From the NCBI GenBank assembly GCA_964059195.1, contig CAXKWD010000005.1:144547686-144611685 (forward strand): 64,000 nt of DNA, in the 5' to 3' direction. Positions within the stretch are counted from its first letter, which is position 1, and the number at the start of each line of letters is the position of its first letter. The notes beneath the pieces were generated by a model. It did no database searches. It was not told where the DNA came from and saw only the letters and a list, made by a program, of their open reading frames with translations. A program made the position numbers and the translations under genes. This DNA comes from Ectobius pallidus (lineage: Eukaryota > Arthropoda > Insecta > Blattodea > Ectobiidae). Below, in pieces: positions 53,561-64,000 of the stretch.

Positions 53561-54055
53561 ATATTATGTATTGTTATAGGCCTATATTATACTAATAGCA
53601 AAAACTTGAATTTGAATTTTTTTCGAAGAAATTCTTTCGGCGAAGTCTTAACAACGGAGAAAATTGCTCAACAAGATGATACATAGTGTAAGAAATTGAT
53701 TGATAAAGCAATATGACACTTAGTCATGTTGTTTGTCTTGGCGTCTGCGACATTTTGGCCACGGTCCTGTATTAAGTTCATTAGCTCTATGGTGACAAGC
53801 AACTTTCTGAAGATTGGGTAAAATCTAGGCGGGACACAACAAGCTTGAAAAGAAGCTAATGATTTTGTTGTTCATCAGTATTAAAAACAGAAACACAAGC
53901 TTAATAATAATAAGGGCGACATCACATATAGTTGAATGAGAACAAGGAAGAGAATTATTATGGAGCACATAACCATTATATTTTAAAAAAATATTTGGGA
54001 AGAACTTGAGACCATTAATGTGAAAATATATCGTATAATACATATTCAAATATAG
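53561..54055. other. Stretch without a gene
   Basis: Nothing recognised. Confidence 0.45.
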
Positions 54056-54059
54056 TATT

Positions 54060-54585
54060 CGCGACCATAAAGTAAGCTTCCCTGGGGCCGTTTACAGAAA
54101 CAAAACACAATTTAAAGGAAATATTTATTGCAACAGCCAGTGTTCAGCTATTATGCAACATATTCTCTACCGGAATTGAAACATTAGTCTTATCATGGCA
54201 CCAACATTTAAATACCTGTATCGTAGAAGTGTGCCGCCTGGGATTTGAGCCACTGTGTGACAACCACCTTCGCCTTTCTGTCATTCTCTGTCATTCTTTG
54301 TCATTTCATGAGGTCTAGGAAAAGATGGAAATCAGTGGGAGCGAGATCTGGGCTTTAGGATCAATGTTTAAACACTTCCCAGCCGAACTTCTGCAGGAGA
54401 TTTGCTAGGAGGTGTTTAAACATCCACCCTACAGTCCGGATTCGCTCCCAGTGTTTTCCATCTTTTCCTACACCTAAAGAAATGACACATTGCCGTATCT
54501 GTAGAATACATAGGCTATGTCCATGAAATCGTGTTTTGTTTCTGTAAACGGCCCCAGGGAAACGTACTTTATGGACATGCATATA
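54060..54585 (-). mobile_element. Second palindromic mariner relic
   Basis: CCATAAAGTAAGCTTCCCTG, GGGCCGTTTACAGAAACAAA at 54065 faces its complement at 54525-54575. The left arm on the minus strand encodes LQKFGWEVFKH, SPDLAPTDFHLF, VTQWLKSQAAHFYDTGI, LVP and CFNSGREYV, with several stops: the C-terminal third of a mariner transposase, including the region around the last catalytic aspartate (SPDLAPxDxHLF). The right arm on the plus strand repeats FKHPPYSPD and ends sooner. So, as at 39574-40130, two 3' portions are joined head-to-head. TIR sequences of the two mariners differ, so these are separate families. Confidence 0.75.
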
Positions 54586-55084
54586 TACTATATACTATAC
54601 TATATACATACTTTAAATTGTATGTATAGTATCTAAACCGAAATGCCCTGATTTTGAGGTATTTTTAGTAGTAAAAGCATTTTTTCTAGGTCTGACTTTT
54701 CCTTCGGTACAGCATGAGTTGAAATTGCAGCCTCAATTTTCTCGCAACTAACCCCGTTGTCAGTCTATACAAAAATCTCCTGTTGTTCACAACAAACTAG
54801 TCACACCTATTTGAAAAGGCCTCAAATTGAAACTATGAAGCAAATAGTGTTGCATTGGACTTGAAAAGAAACGGAATAGGCCTACACGTTATACATTTTT
54901 CTTGCAATCATAGGGGCTCATGTAAGAATGTAGTGATTTTTATACAAACTTAATACTTAATGTGACTTATGTTTGGAAATAAAATTTCCCTATCTTTGCT
55001 TCTTTTGTATTGGGAGCAAAGTAGAATAGAGCATTTCGGTGTAGACACTCTGTATTTTGAAAATGCCTTATTTCACATTATACG
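54586..55084. other. Stretch without a gene
   Basis: Begins with an ATATACT-type run (54594-54625). Nothing else recognised. Confidence 0.45.
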
Positions 55085-55287
55085 AGTAGGTTGCAGTATC
55101 CTTTCGTGCTACAAAACAAAGTACGTCTACGGATGTCAATATTATTAATAGAAGTGGTAAAACACATTTTATTTGACTGTCCAATACACCGGCAAAGCAG
55201 AATTCTAAGTACTGTTCACTCGTTTTGTTGGATGAATATAAAATATCACAATGATAATTTCACATTATATCACAGTTTTAAGGAGTA
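55085..55287 (+). pseudogene. Probable LINE C-terminal remnant
   Basis: The plus frame reads SILLIEVVKHILFDCPIHRQ, SRILSTVHSFCWMN, ending HSFKE, stop. VKHILFDCPxHxxxR matches the zinc-knuckle tail of LINE ORF2 proteins. The preceding cysteines are missing. A short, weak match. Confidence 0.4.
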
Positions 55288-56748
55288 ATGTTATTCATAT
55301 TCGCGTTCTTTTGCGGATTTATTTAAATTTAGCACACAAGGTAGGAAAACATGATAGAATGGAAAGGGAAAGTACAGTGATAGATTAAGTTTCCACGAAT
55401 AACGTACCTGTATGCAAACTTGAAAGAAGGCATTTTTATCATCTTTCAAATCAGGAAACTCGTCATATATGAAATATTCTCAAAGAAGTTTACAAAGAAA
55501 TCAAATAGCTACTTGGCAATCATTTAAAATTGCTGTGTATGTGCTTCTCGGAAGTAGGAAAGAAGAAACCATATGAACCATATGAAATGTTGGAATGCTC
55601 CAAAACCATGATTTCTGAAAGTCTTTGTAACGCCTCTCTCTTCATTTGCATTTTTAATACTTCCCAGAAAATCTCGGTGATGTTAGAGGTAAATAAGTGA
55701 AACGTTAAAATCAAGATATTTTCATGATGGAGAAGAGGAAAAAAGGTCCTAAAGTGTGGGTGTACTGTTGGTTTCTAGAATGGAAGAAACAAAATAGGAA
55801 GTTGAATATTGGAATTATTTTTCAGCAGATCTACCTTCCAAGGTCATTTCATATTGTTGCAATAGTGGAAATTGCAAGGTTTAGGCATTGCTATCTCACT
55901 TGAGACATGATGATAACATTTTATAGCCATCTTCAACACTGAGCTTGATTACTTCTTTTTATATAAATGACTTCATATCTTTTTAACCCGGTAAGTTAGA
56001 CAATTTTCATGGAAATATTCGAAATCAGCGCAACTTTTCCCTTTGAAATCAACTATGTAAAATCTGTAAGTATGAAAATCGTTAAATTGGATTTTTAAAA
56101 TTCAGATAAACTCATAAATTATAAGTGTTTTGAACCTGAAACGATAATAGGCCTATATTTTATTATGGTTTTCCAAACTAGTATTTCTGTGAACAGTAAG
56201 ACCTCGCGTCCAAAAAATCTAAGATCTGCTTTTAATCATTTAAGACAGCCCCCATCTAGAAACTGAATACCGGTAATGTTATTTTAATGACTTCAAGAAT
56301 TATTCATGCCAAACTGGAAGATCAAATAATGCGATTAGTCGTGACTGCAACAAACAAATTTACATAGAAACAAATCAAATGCCGACAAACCATTAGAGTT
56401 ACGCCAATAAGCTACAGGAAATAAATTGTAGATAATTTTACACTTGAAAGTGGAAGTAGTCTTTAAATTGTTATAGCTGAACACTGCATGAAGCGGAGCC
56501 ATTAAAATGTCTATCATCTTGAAACGGAATAAAAATAAAATAAAAATTCCTACACATACGTAGTTTTTAATGACTACAAGGAACATTAATGCCGAATTGG
56601 AGGAAAATCAAACCACGCGTTCGGTCAGAACTGCGTAACACACAAATACCTTTGTATAACCTAGATGGTACCGTCTATTTTGAGGGGTTTAGGAACCTGG
56701 TTGGAATATTTAATCGAACTGAGACAGTTCCAAGTTCCTGTTATATTA
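55288..56748. other. Stretch without a gene
   Basis: Two diverged direct repeats of about 65 bp (AATGACTTCAAGAATTATTC at 56287 and AATGACTACAAGGAACATTA at 56570, each followed by ATGCC-AA-TGGA). No gene recognised. Confidence 0.45.
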
Positions 56749-57149
56749 TATCCCAAGTAAGAATGATCCTGCTCAAAACAAAGAGGCGTGGCTGTCATAG
56801 TCCGCACGTGAGAACGCATGTCATCACCGTGATAATGACAGTTTGTTTATTCTCAGTATAACTCACCCGCAGAGTCGTCGTGAACAATGAATCCTTTATG
56901 TTTTGTTTGCTAATTGATATACTGTACTATAATGATGACGATGCCTATGAGTTTGTTATTTCACGTGTAAATGTCGATCTTATTGTTGCATGAACTTACG
57001 AATACTACTTCTCCACTAGCAAGCCACACCCTGGTAATGGCGCATGCTAATGACATTAACCAATCACATTTTATCACATGATGCGAATTTTCCGCGAACT
57101 CTCTGTGAGTTCTCCTTTGTTTTGAACACGATCAAACTTACTTGGGATA
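56749..57149. mobile_element. MITE with TA-flanked 40-bp inverted ends
   Basis: TATCCCAAGTAAGAATGATC, CTGCTCAAAACAAAG at 56749 faces the complement of TCCTTTGTTTTGAACACGAT, CAAACTTACTTGGGATA at 57110-57149. TA at both tips suggests Tc1/mariner. The 397-bp interior is not coding. Confidence 0.65.
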
Positions 57150-57301
57150 TACTCTAGGTGACAAAGTGTCGGCATGTAAGGAAAATTCCGATGTATATTC
57201 CCGAACCAGGGACTTTGCGTATGGTAGGCCTACAGGTTTAGATAGAGCGCTGCAATAGTCAACTGTTAGGTCCGGAATATCTAGTTCCGAGTGAAATCAA
57301 C

Positions 57302-58065
57302 GTGGACTATTTTAATTGTGATTCTACATATCTGCCTATCAATGTCCTACTTACAATTTATTTATATATGGTTCAGTGCATACTTCGTTATGGTATTATT
57401 GGTTGGGGCAGTGTTTCACAATCTACGAGAAAGCCACTGGAATTACTGCAGACAAGAATAATAAAAAATGGTCTTAAAAAACCTATTGTTTATCCTATTA
57501 AACTTATTTTTTCTGATTTTAACATTTTCAAGATAGGACAAAATATATACAAATATACTTTATAAACGTATTTTCATAAAAATGTAAACAATTACAATAT
57601 CTATTGGCATAACCGTAAACTTGAAGGAATATAGTCTTCCATTTTACAGAAACAACATATTCAACAACTGTTGAAATGAAACATAGCTCCAGTTATGGCA
57701 AAAAAGAACTATATAATAACTTTCTCTCACAACATCCAGATCTAGAAAATAAATCTATGTCCAAATTTAAATTAGAATTAAAGAAAGCTTCAGAATTAGT
57801 AACTCACAACGTAATTATTAATAGTCTAAAAGGTAATAACTGTCATTGTTTAACTCTGATAATTTTTAGCTGTACTTTTTTAGTAGGGCTACTCATATAA
57901 TATTAGATTTACCCGATTTTAATCATTATCTGTTCATTTTATTATATTTTTATGTCATTTACTTGCACGTCTACTTCTTTTCCCAATTTTAATGTTATTA
58001 ACTTCCACCTCCGATCACGAGCAATGCTCATTCGGAGGCAATAATTATAATAATATTAATCAATA
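57302..58065 (+). pseudogene. LINE ORF2 C-terminal region and 3' end
   Basis: First frame (57302-57564): LLTIYLYMVQCILRYGIIGW, GSVSQSTRKPLELLQTRII, GLKKPIVYPIKLIFSDFNIF, KIGQNIYKY. This is the LxxIYxxLVQSxLxYGIIxWG...LExLQxRIIKxxLxKPxxYPxxxLFxxxxI region that follows the RT domain in jockey/CR1-like LINEs. After a stop the protein continues in other frames, with KKELYNNFLSQHPDLENKS at 57700. The 3' end has CCTCCGATCACGAGCAATGC, TCATTCGGAGGCAATAATT, where CCTCCGA and TCGGAGG form a hairpin, a common LINE 3' signal. 5' truncated and frameshifted. Confidence 0.7.
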
Positions 58066-58167
58066 CAGCTTCCTATTTAATAAATTGTAATTGTGACTTA
58101 GGAATAACTTCATTAACTAACATTGATGTATTTCTCTAATTATTCTTGTTTTTTTATTGCCCCTCTT

Positions 58168-58859
58168 TACAGTGCCACCCTCGCACTGCGCCATTAAATA
58201 CAAGTGAACGGATCTTCTCCCATATGAAACACATAAGAAACCTCGTTACTGTGCCAATTCATTTAGTGCCAGTGAATATAAGACAAGATTTTTACAAAAT
58301 ATAACTTGCAGTGATTTCTTTTTTTTAGTTGTAGAATTCTCTTAAAACTGGCGTGAATGCCAGGAAGATTATTTAAGAAACATACTGTATTTCTAAGAAG
58401 TCAGTATAAATGTAGTTCATTGGAAAGAGGAAACCATGTTAAGAAGTAGGACAGACAGCTGGCGTGAGGGTGGAGCAGGTAGAAAGAACCCTTCATACAA
58501 TGAGATATTCCAAACGTTCACTTCTTCTAGTCCAGTGTCCATTCTTCTGTTAATCAGTACAATTCAGTTATTCAGTGACAGTTAAACACTTACATGACCC
58601 CACATGATTTTCCACCCCTTTTTGTACTGTAGCACTGGACATATACTGAAATAAATTGAGTTTCTTTATAGTATTTTATTTTGTGCTAAAGTTCTCTATT
58701 TTCTTTTTATTAATTTTCCCCTACAGTACAGTAAATTAATACAGCATTGTATTATGTCATTTTTATTTTTAAAACTACATTTCGGTTTAGTGCCACCCTT
58801 ACTTTGTGCCGCTAAATGTTAGAGAACGGATGTTGGTATTATATCGAGGGTTGACTGTA
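58168..58859. mobile_element. Possible pogo-like element
   Basis: TA then CAGTGCCACCCTCG at the left and, reverse-complemented, CAGTCAACCCTCGATATAA then TA at the right (58858-58859) resemble CAGT...ACCCTCG pogo/Tigger ends. Complicating this, AGTGCCACCCTCGCACTGCG and AGTGCCACCCTTACTTTGTG (58171, 58790) are direct repeats about 45 bp long, each ending GAACGGAT. No transposase frame. The alternative is two unrelated insertions. Confidence 0.35.
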
Positions 58860-60429
58860 CTTATTAAGTATACCATTTATGTTTGCTGTAGGTGTATAGA
58901 AACTGAAATTGTAAGAATTGTATTGAATTGTATGTAATAAATCTGTTAAACATAATAAGGAATCTAGGAGACTCCTCATAAATATTTCCTCTTAAACTTT
59001 CTTCACCTATTCAAAATATATGGTCACAGAATTTTTAGAAACTTCGAGGATGGAAAGTTATATCTAAGAATAAACATCAAAGTGAGGTAGTGCTTCTATA
59101 TTAGTGGGGTTTTAATCATATATATATATCATCGGGTGTATGAAAGAAAAATCGTACTAAACTCCCACTGGTGTGAACAAGTGAATTCTCAGTTCAAAGA
59201 CTTGGCAGTGGTTTTGTTTGCTAAAACTAAGATCCATATTAGCGAAGGCCTGACGTAATATTTTTCTTGTTGAAGTTCTCACCTAGTAAATTAGAACATA
59301 AAGAAATAATTTAAGGAACAGCTCAAAATAACTCGAGTTGAGTTGGTCAGCTGTTTCTTCGAAGGGCTTGTATATCTGTCAACGATATGAGATTTTGATA
59401 TCTTCCTGTACAAAGTATTCCCGGACTTCCTTTCATAGTTTATATTTTGGTATTAATAGTATATCTATTCCCAGGAAGTAAGTCAATTCTCTAACTGCCA
59501 ACTCCTTTCCATTTTTTATCTCGGAAATAACTTCATAAAAATTTTCTAAACGTTTCAAGGTTGATAAAAGCATAACCATAAATGAAACTCATTGGAACTT
59601 GAACTATTACTTTTTGGAAGTAGATTATATTTAGGGCCCTGATTTATTGGTGAAATAAAATGGCTGATTTCGGTGTAAACTTTCTTCTATTTTGGTGGGT
59701 ATTTCGTGAAATAAATTACTTTATACTACATTGGGAACATTGCGTAATGATAAACTTTGCTTCTTTATTCACACGAACTAGCCCCCCCCATTTCTATATC
59801 CTTCTGCCCTTGTATGAACTGAAGTAACTTTCGATTTAGACATGATTAGAGTTAATTAGAGTTAATATAATGACGAGAAATATTATCGTAATTTCTACTA
59901 AACACCATCAGATAGCCATTTGCAAACAGAAGTGCCAACCATACCACTGTGTATAAAATACGAAATCTGTTGAATACAGCAGCAAAGGAGTGTACTCAAC
60001 AGTACAAACCAGGTCACAGAAAATCTTTGCGTAAAATCTGCAATCTTTGAAATCGATCACAAATATCGATATATCGGTAAATCTTCGACAGCCACAGAAA
60101 CAGCAGAAAAAAAGCTTATAAAAATACAGTACACCAAAACACAATATTGTGATTTTAAGGCACATTTTCGTGCTCATTTCTCACTTTACGGACAGAAGGG
60201 GCATATTTCGCGGAATCGAGAAAATTTCGCGATATTTCGTGGATTCAATTTGGCTCATACTGGTATTTTAAGCATATAAAAGCTAAATATAGCTAAGGGA
60301 GGTTGTTTTATAAAATTTCGCGCTTATCGTTGTTACCAAAAAATACGGCCCCTATTTATATTAAAAAAAAACGCATGTTTAACTCTCTTGGATAATGGAA
60401 GAGCATAATGACGACTCAGAGACCAGTCA
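58860..60429. other. Stretch without a gene
   Basis: AT-rich; an 89-codon minus frame at 59908-60177 has no motif. Nothing recognised. Confidence 0.5.
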
Positions 60430-60838
60430 ATTATCTTTATTTCTAGCACTTTTACCTCTCCCATATGTAGGGACGTTTATGCGGCCCACACCGCCCGGGG
60501 GTTACCTTTAGATAACATACTTTTCTGACCAAACAAGGGCATGGAGAGCCTCCCCGGATGAGTGATCAACTCGATGCAGGCGCTACCTCCGAGACAACAT
60601 GAACACATAAGGACGAGACACACTAGGCACACATACACACACTAATTCCAATCAACGTGCGAATGGGATGAAGATGATCATTTAGGCCAGATAATATCCG
60701 GAGACTACAAGGCCTAAAGTTTTCTAAGATTTCTCTCAAAGGTGAGAAAACCCATACAGGAAATTTTTACCGACCGGGAATCAAACCCGGGCCCGCTGTG
60801 TGAAGACAGCGAACGCATCCCCTCCTGTAGGTAGAGTT
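60430..60838 (-). mobile_element. SINE family 5, long copy
   Basis: Minus strand: GGGATGCGTTCGCTGTCTTC, CGGGCCCGGGTTTGATTCCC (B box), GGTCGGTAAAAATTTCC, CATCTTCATCCCATTCGCAC, GTCTCGGAGGTAGCGCC, GATCACTCATCCGGGGAGG, CCCGGGCGGTGTGGGCCGC, GGGAGAGGTAAAAGTGC, then an AAATAAAGATAA tail. A-box sequence is weak, so the 5' end may be clipped. Its last 80 bp correspond to the small insertion at 876-958. Confidence 0.65.
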
Positions 60839-60847
60839 TAGACATGA

Positions 60848-60945
60848 CAACCTGCATGGCCTAGTGGTTAGCGTTACAGACTACAGATCTGGGTTCGATC
60901 CCCGATACTTCTTCAATTTCATTTGAGATAGGGAGGTCACCAGCG
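60848..60945 (+). mobile_element. tRNA-like SINE head
   Basis: TGGCCTAGTGGTTAGCGTTA (A box) and ATCTGGGTTCGATCCCCGAT (B box) then ACTTCTTCAATTTCA. Head close to that of SINE family 3 (GTGGTTAGCGTCGCTGACTT at 26148). The end merges with the transposase relic that follows. Confidence 0.5.
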
Positions 60946-61260
60946 CCTTCTATACTAGCTTGTTGCAGTTGTGGCACCAACCATTCGCTATTCATATCCT
61001 GGTAGGCTGGTCCATTAACGGAAACTTGGAAGAAGAAAAGGCAAAATGTGTGCTGCATTCACTCCAACCCACACCATGATGTGGGGTCTCCATGATCTCC
61101 ACTTCATCATAAAATAATGGGGTTTCCTTATCCCAAAAGACGATGTTTTCTGCATGCATGCTCCGATAGATGGCACATTCGTCTCTGAAGAGGACATTTT
61201 CACGTCAACATTGCGTTCTGAACAGCCATGGTTGTTTATAATCTGCAGGGATATCATGGT
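60946..61260 (-). pseudogene. Tc1-like transposase fragment
   Basis: Minus strand, first frame: NVLFRDECAIYRSMHAENIV, FWDKETPLFYDEVEIME; after a shift near 61080: PHIMVWVGVNAAHILPFLLP; after another near 61030: VSVNGPAYQDMNSEWLVPQL, QQASIEG. The order FxDE (first catalytic Asp), RxW/xFW, VMVWxGV...HxxGPFFF..VNGxxYxxML..WLxPQL is that of Tc1/Tc3-type DDE transposases. The second aspartate and the C-terminus are missing where the SINE begins. Two frameshifts: inactive. Confidence 0.7.
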
Positions 61261-61360
61261 TACCAACGTATACCAACATTCTCATGAAACTATCATCTAG
61301 GTATCCGATTCAATCTACCATAACAATCAAATGGGGGGTTCGCCTATTTCCTGTCCTCAC

Positions 61361-62345
61361 TGTCTTCTTCTTCTTCTTCTTCTTCTTCTTCTGCTTCACG
61401 GTTTGGCCTTCTCAATCCGTTCCGGCTCCAAATTGTTCTGACCATCTTTTCAATGGTCTTCCCAGGTTTCTTCTCCCTTTTGGGTTATAGTGTAGGGCAA
61501 TATATGGAATTCTGTTGATATCCATTCTCTGTACATGTTCTGACCATTTTTTCCTGTTCCTGTCTATAGTGTAATTTATTTCTTCGACATTTAACTCTTG
61601 TCTGATATCCTTGTTATATTTTCTATCCATTTTAGTGTAACCTGCTATTGATCTTAGAAAATTCATTTCTGATGATTGTATTCTGGTAAAGTATTTTTTT
61701 GTTATTGTCCAAGTTTCTGAAGCATAAGTCAGAGTTGGTATTGCCATTGATTTATAGAGTTTTATTATTGAGTCCTTACGAGCTTTATTTCTTAAAGTTA
61801 TTTTTAACGTACCTGTTATATATTTAATTTATTTACTTTTTTGCAATATCTTTTTCTCCCTGGTACGAGACATTACATCCTAAATACTTGAATTGTGAAA
61901 CCTGTTCAATTATTATGTCATCTAGAATTATTTTTGATCTGACTGGATATATTCCTATAAAATCCATCGTTTTAGATTTGTTAGCAGAAATTTTCATACC
62001 ATATTCAGTACTGACTTTATTTAAACAGTGTAGCATTCTCTGTAAATCATCTTCATTTGTTGCCAAGAGTATCTGATCGTCTGCGAACAGCATAGTTTTT
62101 ATTTTCACTCCTGCAAAATTTATACCACCTTTGACTACATTTATCCATTTTCTTACAATTTCGTCGATATACATATTAAAAAGAGCAGTTGATAAGGGAC
62201 AACCTTGTCTTACGCCTCCATTTATATTCACTGGTTCTCTTTTATTTATCATTATTTTTGTATCAGAATACATACTTCTGATATTATCTATCAGGTGTTG
62301 CGGTATACCTCTTCTTTTTAAAATCTTCCACTGTACAACCAATAA
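61361..62345 (-). pseudogene. Non-LTR retrotransposon, probably RTE-related, 5'-truncated, (GAA)n tail
   Basis: Minus-strand frame 1 (62342-61833, open further to about 62370): QWKILKRRGIPQHLIDNI (RT motif 2), GGVRQGCPLSTALFNMYIDE (motif B), TMLFADDQILLA (motif C, FADD), YGMKISANKSKTM (motif D), QFKYLGCNVS (motif E). A shift in an A-rich stretch near 61830 leads to frame 2: DSIIKLYKSMAIPTLTYASE, TWTITKKY, IAGYTKMDRKYNKDIRQEL, YNPKGRRNLGRPLKRW. The GRRxxGRPxxRW end and the GAA-repeat tail (61364-61393) are typical of RTE-like elements; clade assignment is from motif memory. The endonuclease domain is absent. About 320 residues survive with one or two frameshifts, making it one of the best-preserved LINE relics here. 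Confidence 0.8.
61364..61393 (+). repeat. (TTC)n run, LINE tail
   Basis: Ten TTC units on the plus strand, the GAA-repeat tail of the minus-strand LINE. Confidence 0.85.
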
Positions 62346-62990
62346 AAAGCCTTGTTTACAACAGATGTATTTGTTCTTTCGTTATGTGTCATGTTTTATG
62401 TAACTTTAAATTCATTTGACTCTGTGTTACTTTGAGAGTAGAAATACAATCCGTGAGACCACGTTCTACTTAGTACCAAGAACTAGTCTTGTACTCTGCA
62501 TGGTATAACTCCTCTCGTTTAAACCACAAATGAAACTTCTAAAGGGCAGTGAAAGAACATAAAGAGTTCACACGAAAAGAAAATGAAGAACCACGTTCAA
62601 TGATACATTAGTTCATTAGTAGAAAGTTTTATAACAATATATGCAAGGTGGTACCTTTCGCATGTTGGAAAGCGTATCCGTGTTTTTGAAAAAAATTGAA
62701 TAGATGAGGAGAAAAAATACTGTACAGAGTGTGAAATAAACAATGAATTTGAAACTTGTGCAAGTCGATACTTCCTACATGTTCTTTTCAAGCCTGGAAA
62801 GTTCATATCTCTAAGCCTATATTTCTAGCAGGGTGGAAATATGTTAACTGGGTATTGCAAAGCCACTGATTCATTAAGTAGAATGCAGCATTCTACGTGC
62901 TTAATATGTGCTTAAACGTGAGATGATGAATGTCACAGTCGATTGAATATATAAGGAATGAAAATGGAATCTATCTGCTCTATAAATACA
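62346..62990. other. Stretch without a gene
   Basis: Nothing recognised. Confidence 0.5.
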
Positions 62991-63189
62991 CTTATCACTA
63001 GGGCTAGGACTTTTAGGTAAATACATATTTTTTTTTTGCTATTACTTATGATTTCTGGACTTTGTCAAAGTTTCGGTTGTGACCTTTGGATTCAAAATAC
63101 TGAGTTGCATATCACATAAAAAAAATATATTTTCGATATTTCTTATTTGAATAAATATTTTTGGTAACTTAATTATTTTTACATATTTT

Positions 63190-63290
63190 ACCACATATCA
63201 AGTTTAGAAATGAATATTTTGACAGTTTTTGTAATATTTTACCACATATCATGTTTAGAAATGAATATATGTTGACAGCTTTTGTAAAAT
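63190..63290 (+). repeat. 51-bp tandem duplication
   Basis: ACCACATATCAAGTTTAGAA at 63190 and ACCACATATCATGTTTAGAA at 63241, each followed by ATGAATAT...TTGACAG.TTTTGTAA. Confidence 0.9.
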
Positions 63291-63344
63291 TGCGCCATAT
63301 TTTCAATGTGTTGCGTTGTTATGTTCAGTCAGAGAATAAATCAG

Positions 63345-63770
63345 GGCGGGTTTGGCCTTCATTAGTGCAAATTTCTGTTTCCTCTTACACTGCATTACTA
63401 ACAAGTAAGTTGGAAACAACAAAACAATTGTTGACAGAATCAATAAAAAGAAATCAAACACATTGAAAACAAACTTAACAAAATCAGTGGTTCAAAAGCA
63501 AACAAAATTAAAAAAAAATTCCTGTCATGCCTAAATAAGAATGAAGGGTTACAAGTGTTGCGCAAGATTTCAGAAATTTTAATAGGTAACAGTGTAGAGA
63601 ACTTGGAGCAGATGGAACATCTGAGTGTCAGTGTTACAAATATGCAAGATGTTGAACGTACATTTTCAAGAAACAAATGTCTGTTCCGTGAAAATCGTCA
63701 CAGCTTTAAGATGCACAACTTAAGATCTACTTTTGTCGTTCACTGCAACAGTTCTACACTTGCTGACTAG
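63345..63770 (+). pseudogene. CGGBP1-like hAT transposase C-terminal relic
   Basis: Pieces in three frames: FISANFCFLLHCIT, then SKLETTKQLLTESIKRNQ, then (after a shift near 63463) IENKLNKISGSKANKIKKK, CLNKNEGLQVLRKISEILIG, SVTNMQDVERTFSRNKCLFR, ENRHSFKMHNLRSTFVVHCN, ending STLAD, stop. The order KLExxxxxLxxSI...GxxxLxxIxxIL.G...DVERxFSxYKxxLxxNRxxFxxENLxxxxVxxCN is the hAT dimerisation end of the family from which CGGBP1 was domesticated. The N-terminal zinc finger and catalytic portion are absent from the 913-bp element. Two frameshifts. Confidence 0.7.
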
Positions 63771-64000
63771 AATGACTAAATGACTTCTGTAAATATTGGT
63801 TAAATAAGTTAATTAAAATATTTTCATATTTTTTAAACATATTTTCGACTTTTTAAACACATAAAAAATAAATATTTTCGTTTTTATAAGCACCTAAAAG
63901 TCCGAGCCCTACTTATCACACAATGAAATTGAGACTTACGACTAAAGAAAACGAAAAAATTTATGCAATGTAAGTGGCATACAATATGATATAATATAAA

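Larger units (their letters stand above)
62991..63919 (+). mobile_element. hAT element with exact 8-bp target duplication
   Basis: CTTATCAC lies at 62991-62998 and 63912-63919. Element 62999-63911 (913 bp) has ends TAGGGCTAGGACTTTTAGGT and, reverse-complemented, TAGGGCTCGGACTTTTAGGT. It contains the transposase relic below and a 51-bp tandem duplication. 8-bp duplication plus hAT-type C-terminus settle the superfamily. The TAGGG start instead of CAGGG is a minor deviation. Confidence 0.85.

Overview
This is a eukaryotic, AT-rich, repeat-dense intergenic or intronic window with no complete host protein gene that I can defend. The mixture points to an arthropod, most likely a large-genome insect; Blattodea (cockroach or termite) is my guess, from overall feel and not from any diagnostic gene. 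The mixture is Helitrons with 5'-TC and CTAG-3' ends, hAT, mariner, Harbinger and pogo-like remnants, several tRNA-derived SINE families and several decayed non-LTR retrotransposons. There is no operon structure, ribosomal RNA, functional tRNA gene or CRISPR array.

Layout. 1-7.7 kb: a truncated SINE, a Harbinger-like element, a cluster of three Helitrons (two joined head-to-tail), and one copy of a TIR element with a GTCTGTCC-rich end. 7.74-10.61 kb: about 95 units of a 30-bp minisatellite with higher-order structure, open on the minus strand as a decapeptide repeat. 10.6-19 kb: a fourth Helitron, a TIR-element copy with a five-unit internal array, unclassified repeats and a nested palindrome. 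19-27 kb: a hAT relic with 8-bp target duplication, SINEs, LINE 3' ends, a reverse transcriptase fragment nested in a TIR element, and two short candidate host exons (20035-20174 minus, 27010-27129 plus). 27.4-32.2 kb: a 1.86-kb tandem duplication, one copy of which took a later hAT insertion, flanked by an inverted repeat pair. 33-43 kb: a signal-peptide-like short frame next to a Helitron 3' end, a nested fold-back MITE, a recombinase-like relic, SINEs, a mariner fold-back and a long palindrome with 12-bp flanking repeats. 43-64 kb: decayed LINEs, MITEs, two hAT elements in the same 8-bp target, a second mariner fold-back, a Tc1-like relic, an RTE-like LINE with a (GAA)n tail, and a 913-bp hAT whose coding relic ends like CGGBP1-type transposases.

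All recognisable coding sequence is mobile-element debris with stops and frameshifts. The nested order gives relative ages in several places: the hAT at 30318 is younger than the tandem duplication, the LINE at 25345 is younger than its host TIR element, and the hAT at 52023 landed in the target duplication of the older hAT at 51644. A separate genome-wide oddity is the palindromic octamer TAGGCCTA, which I counted 17 times where base composition predicts about one.
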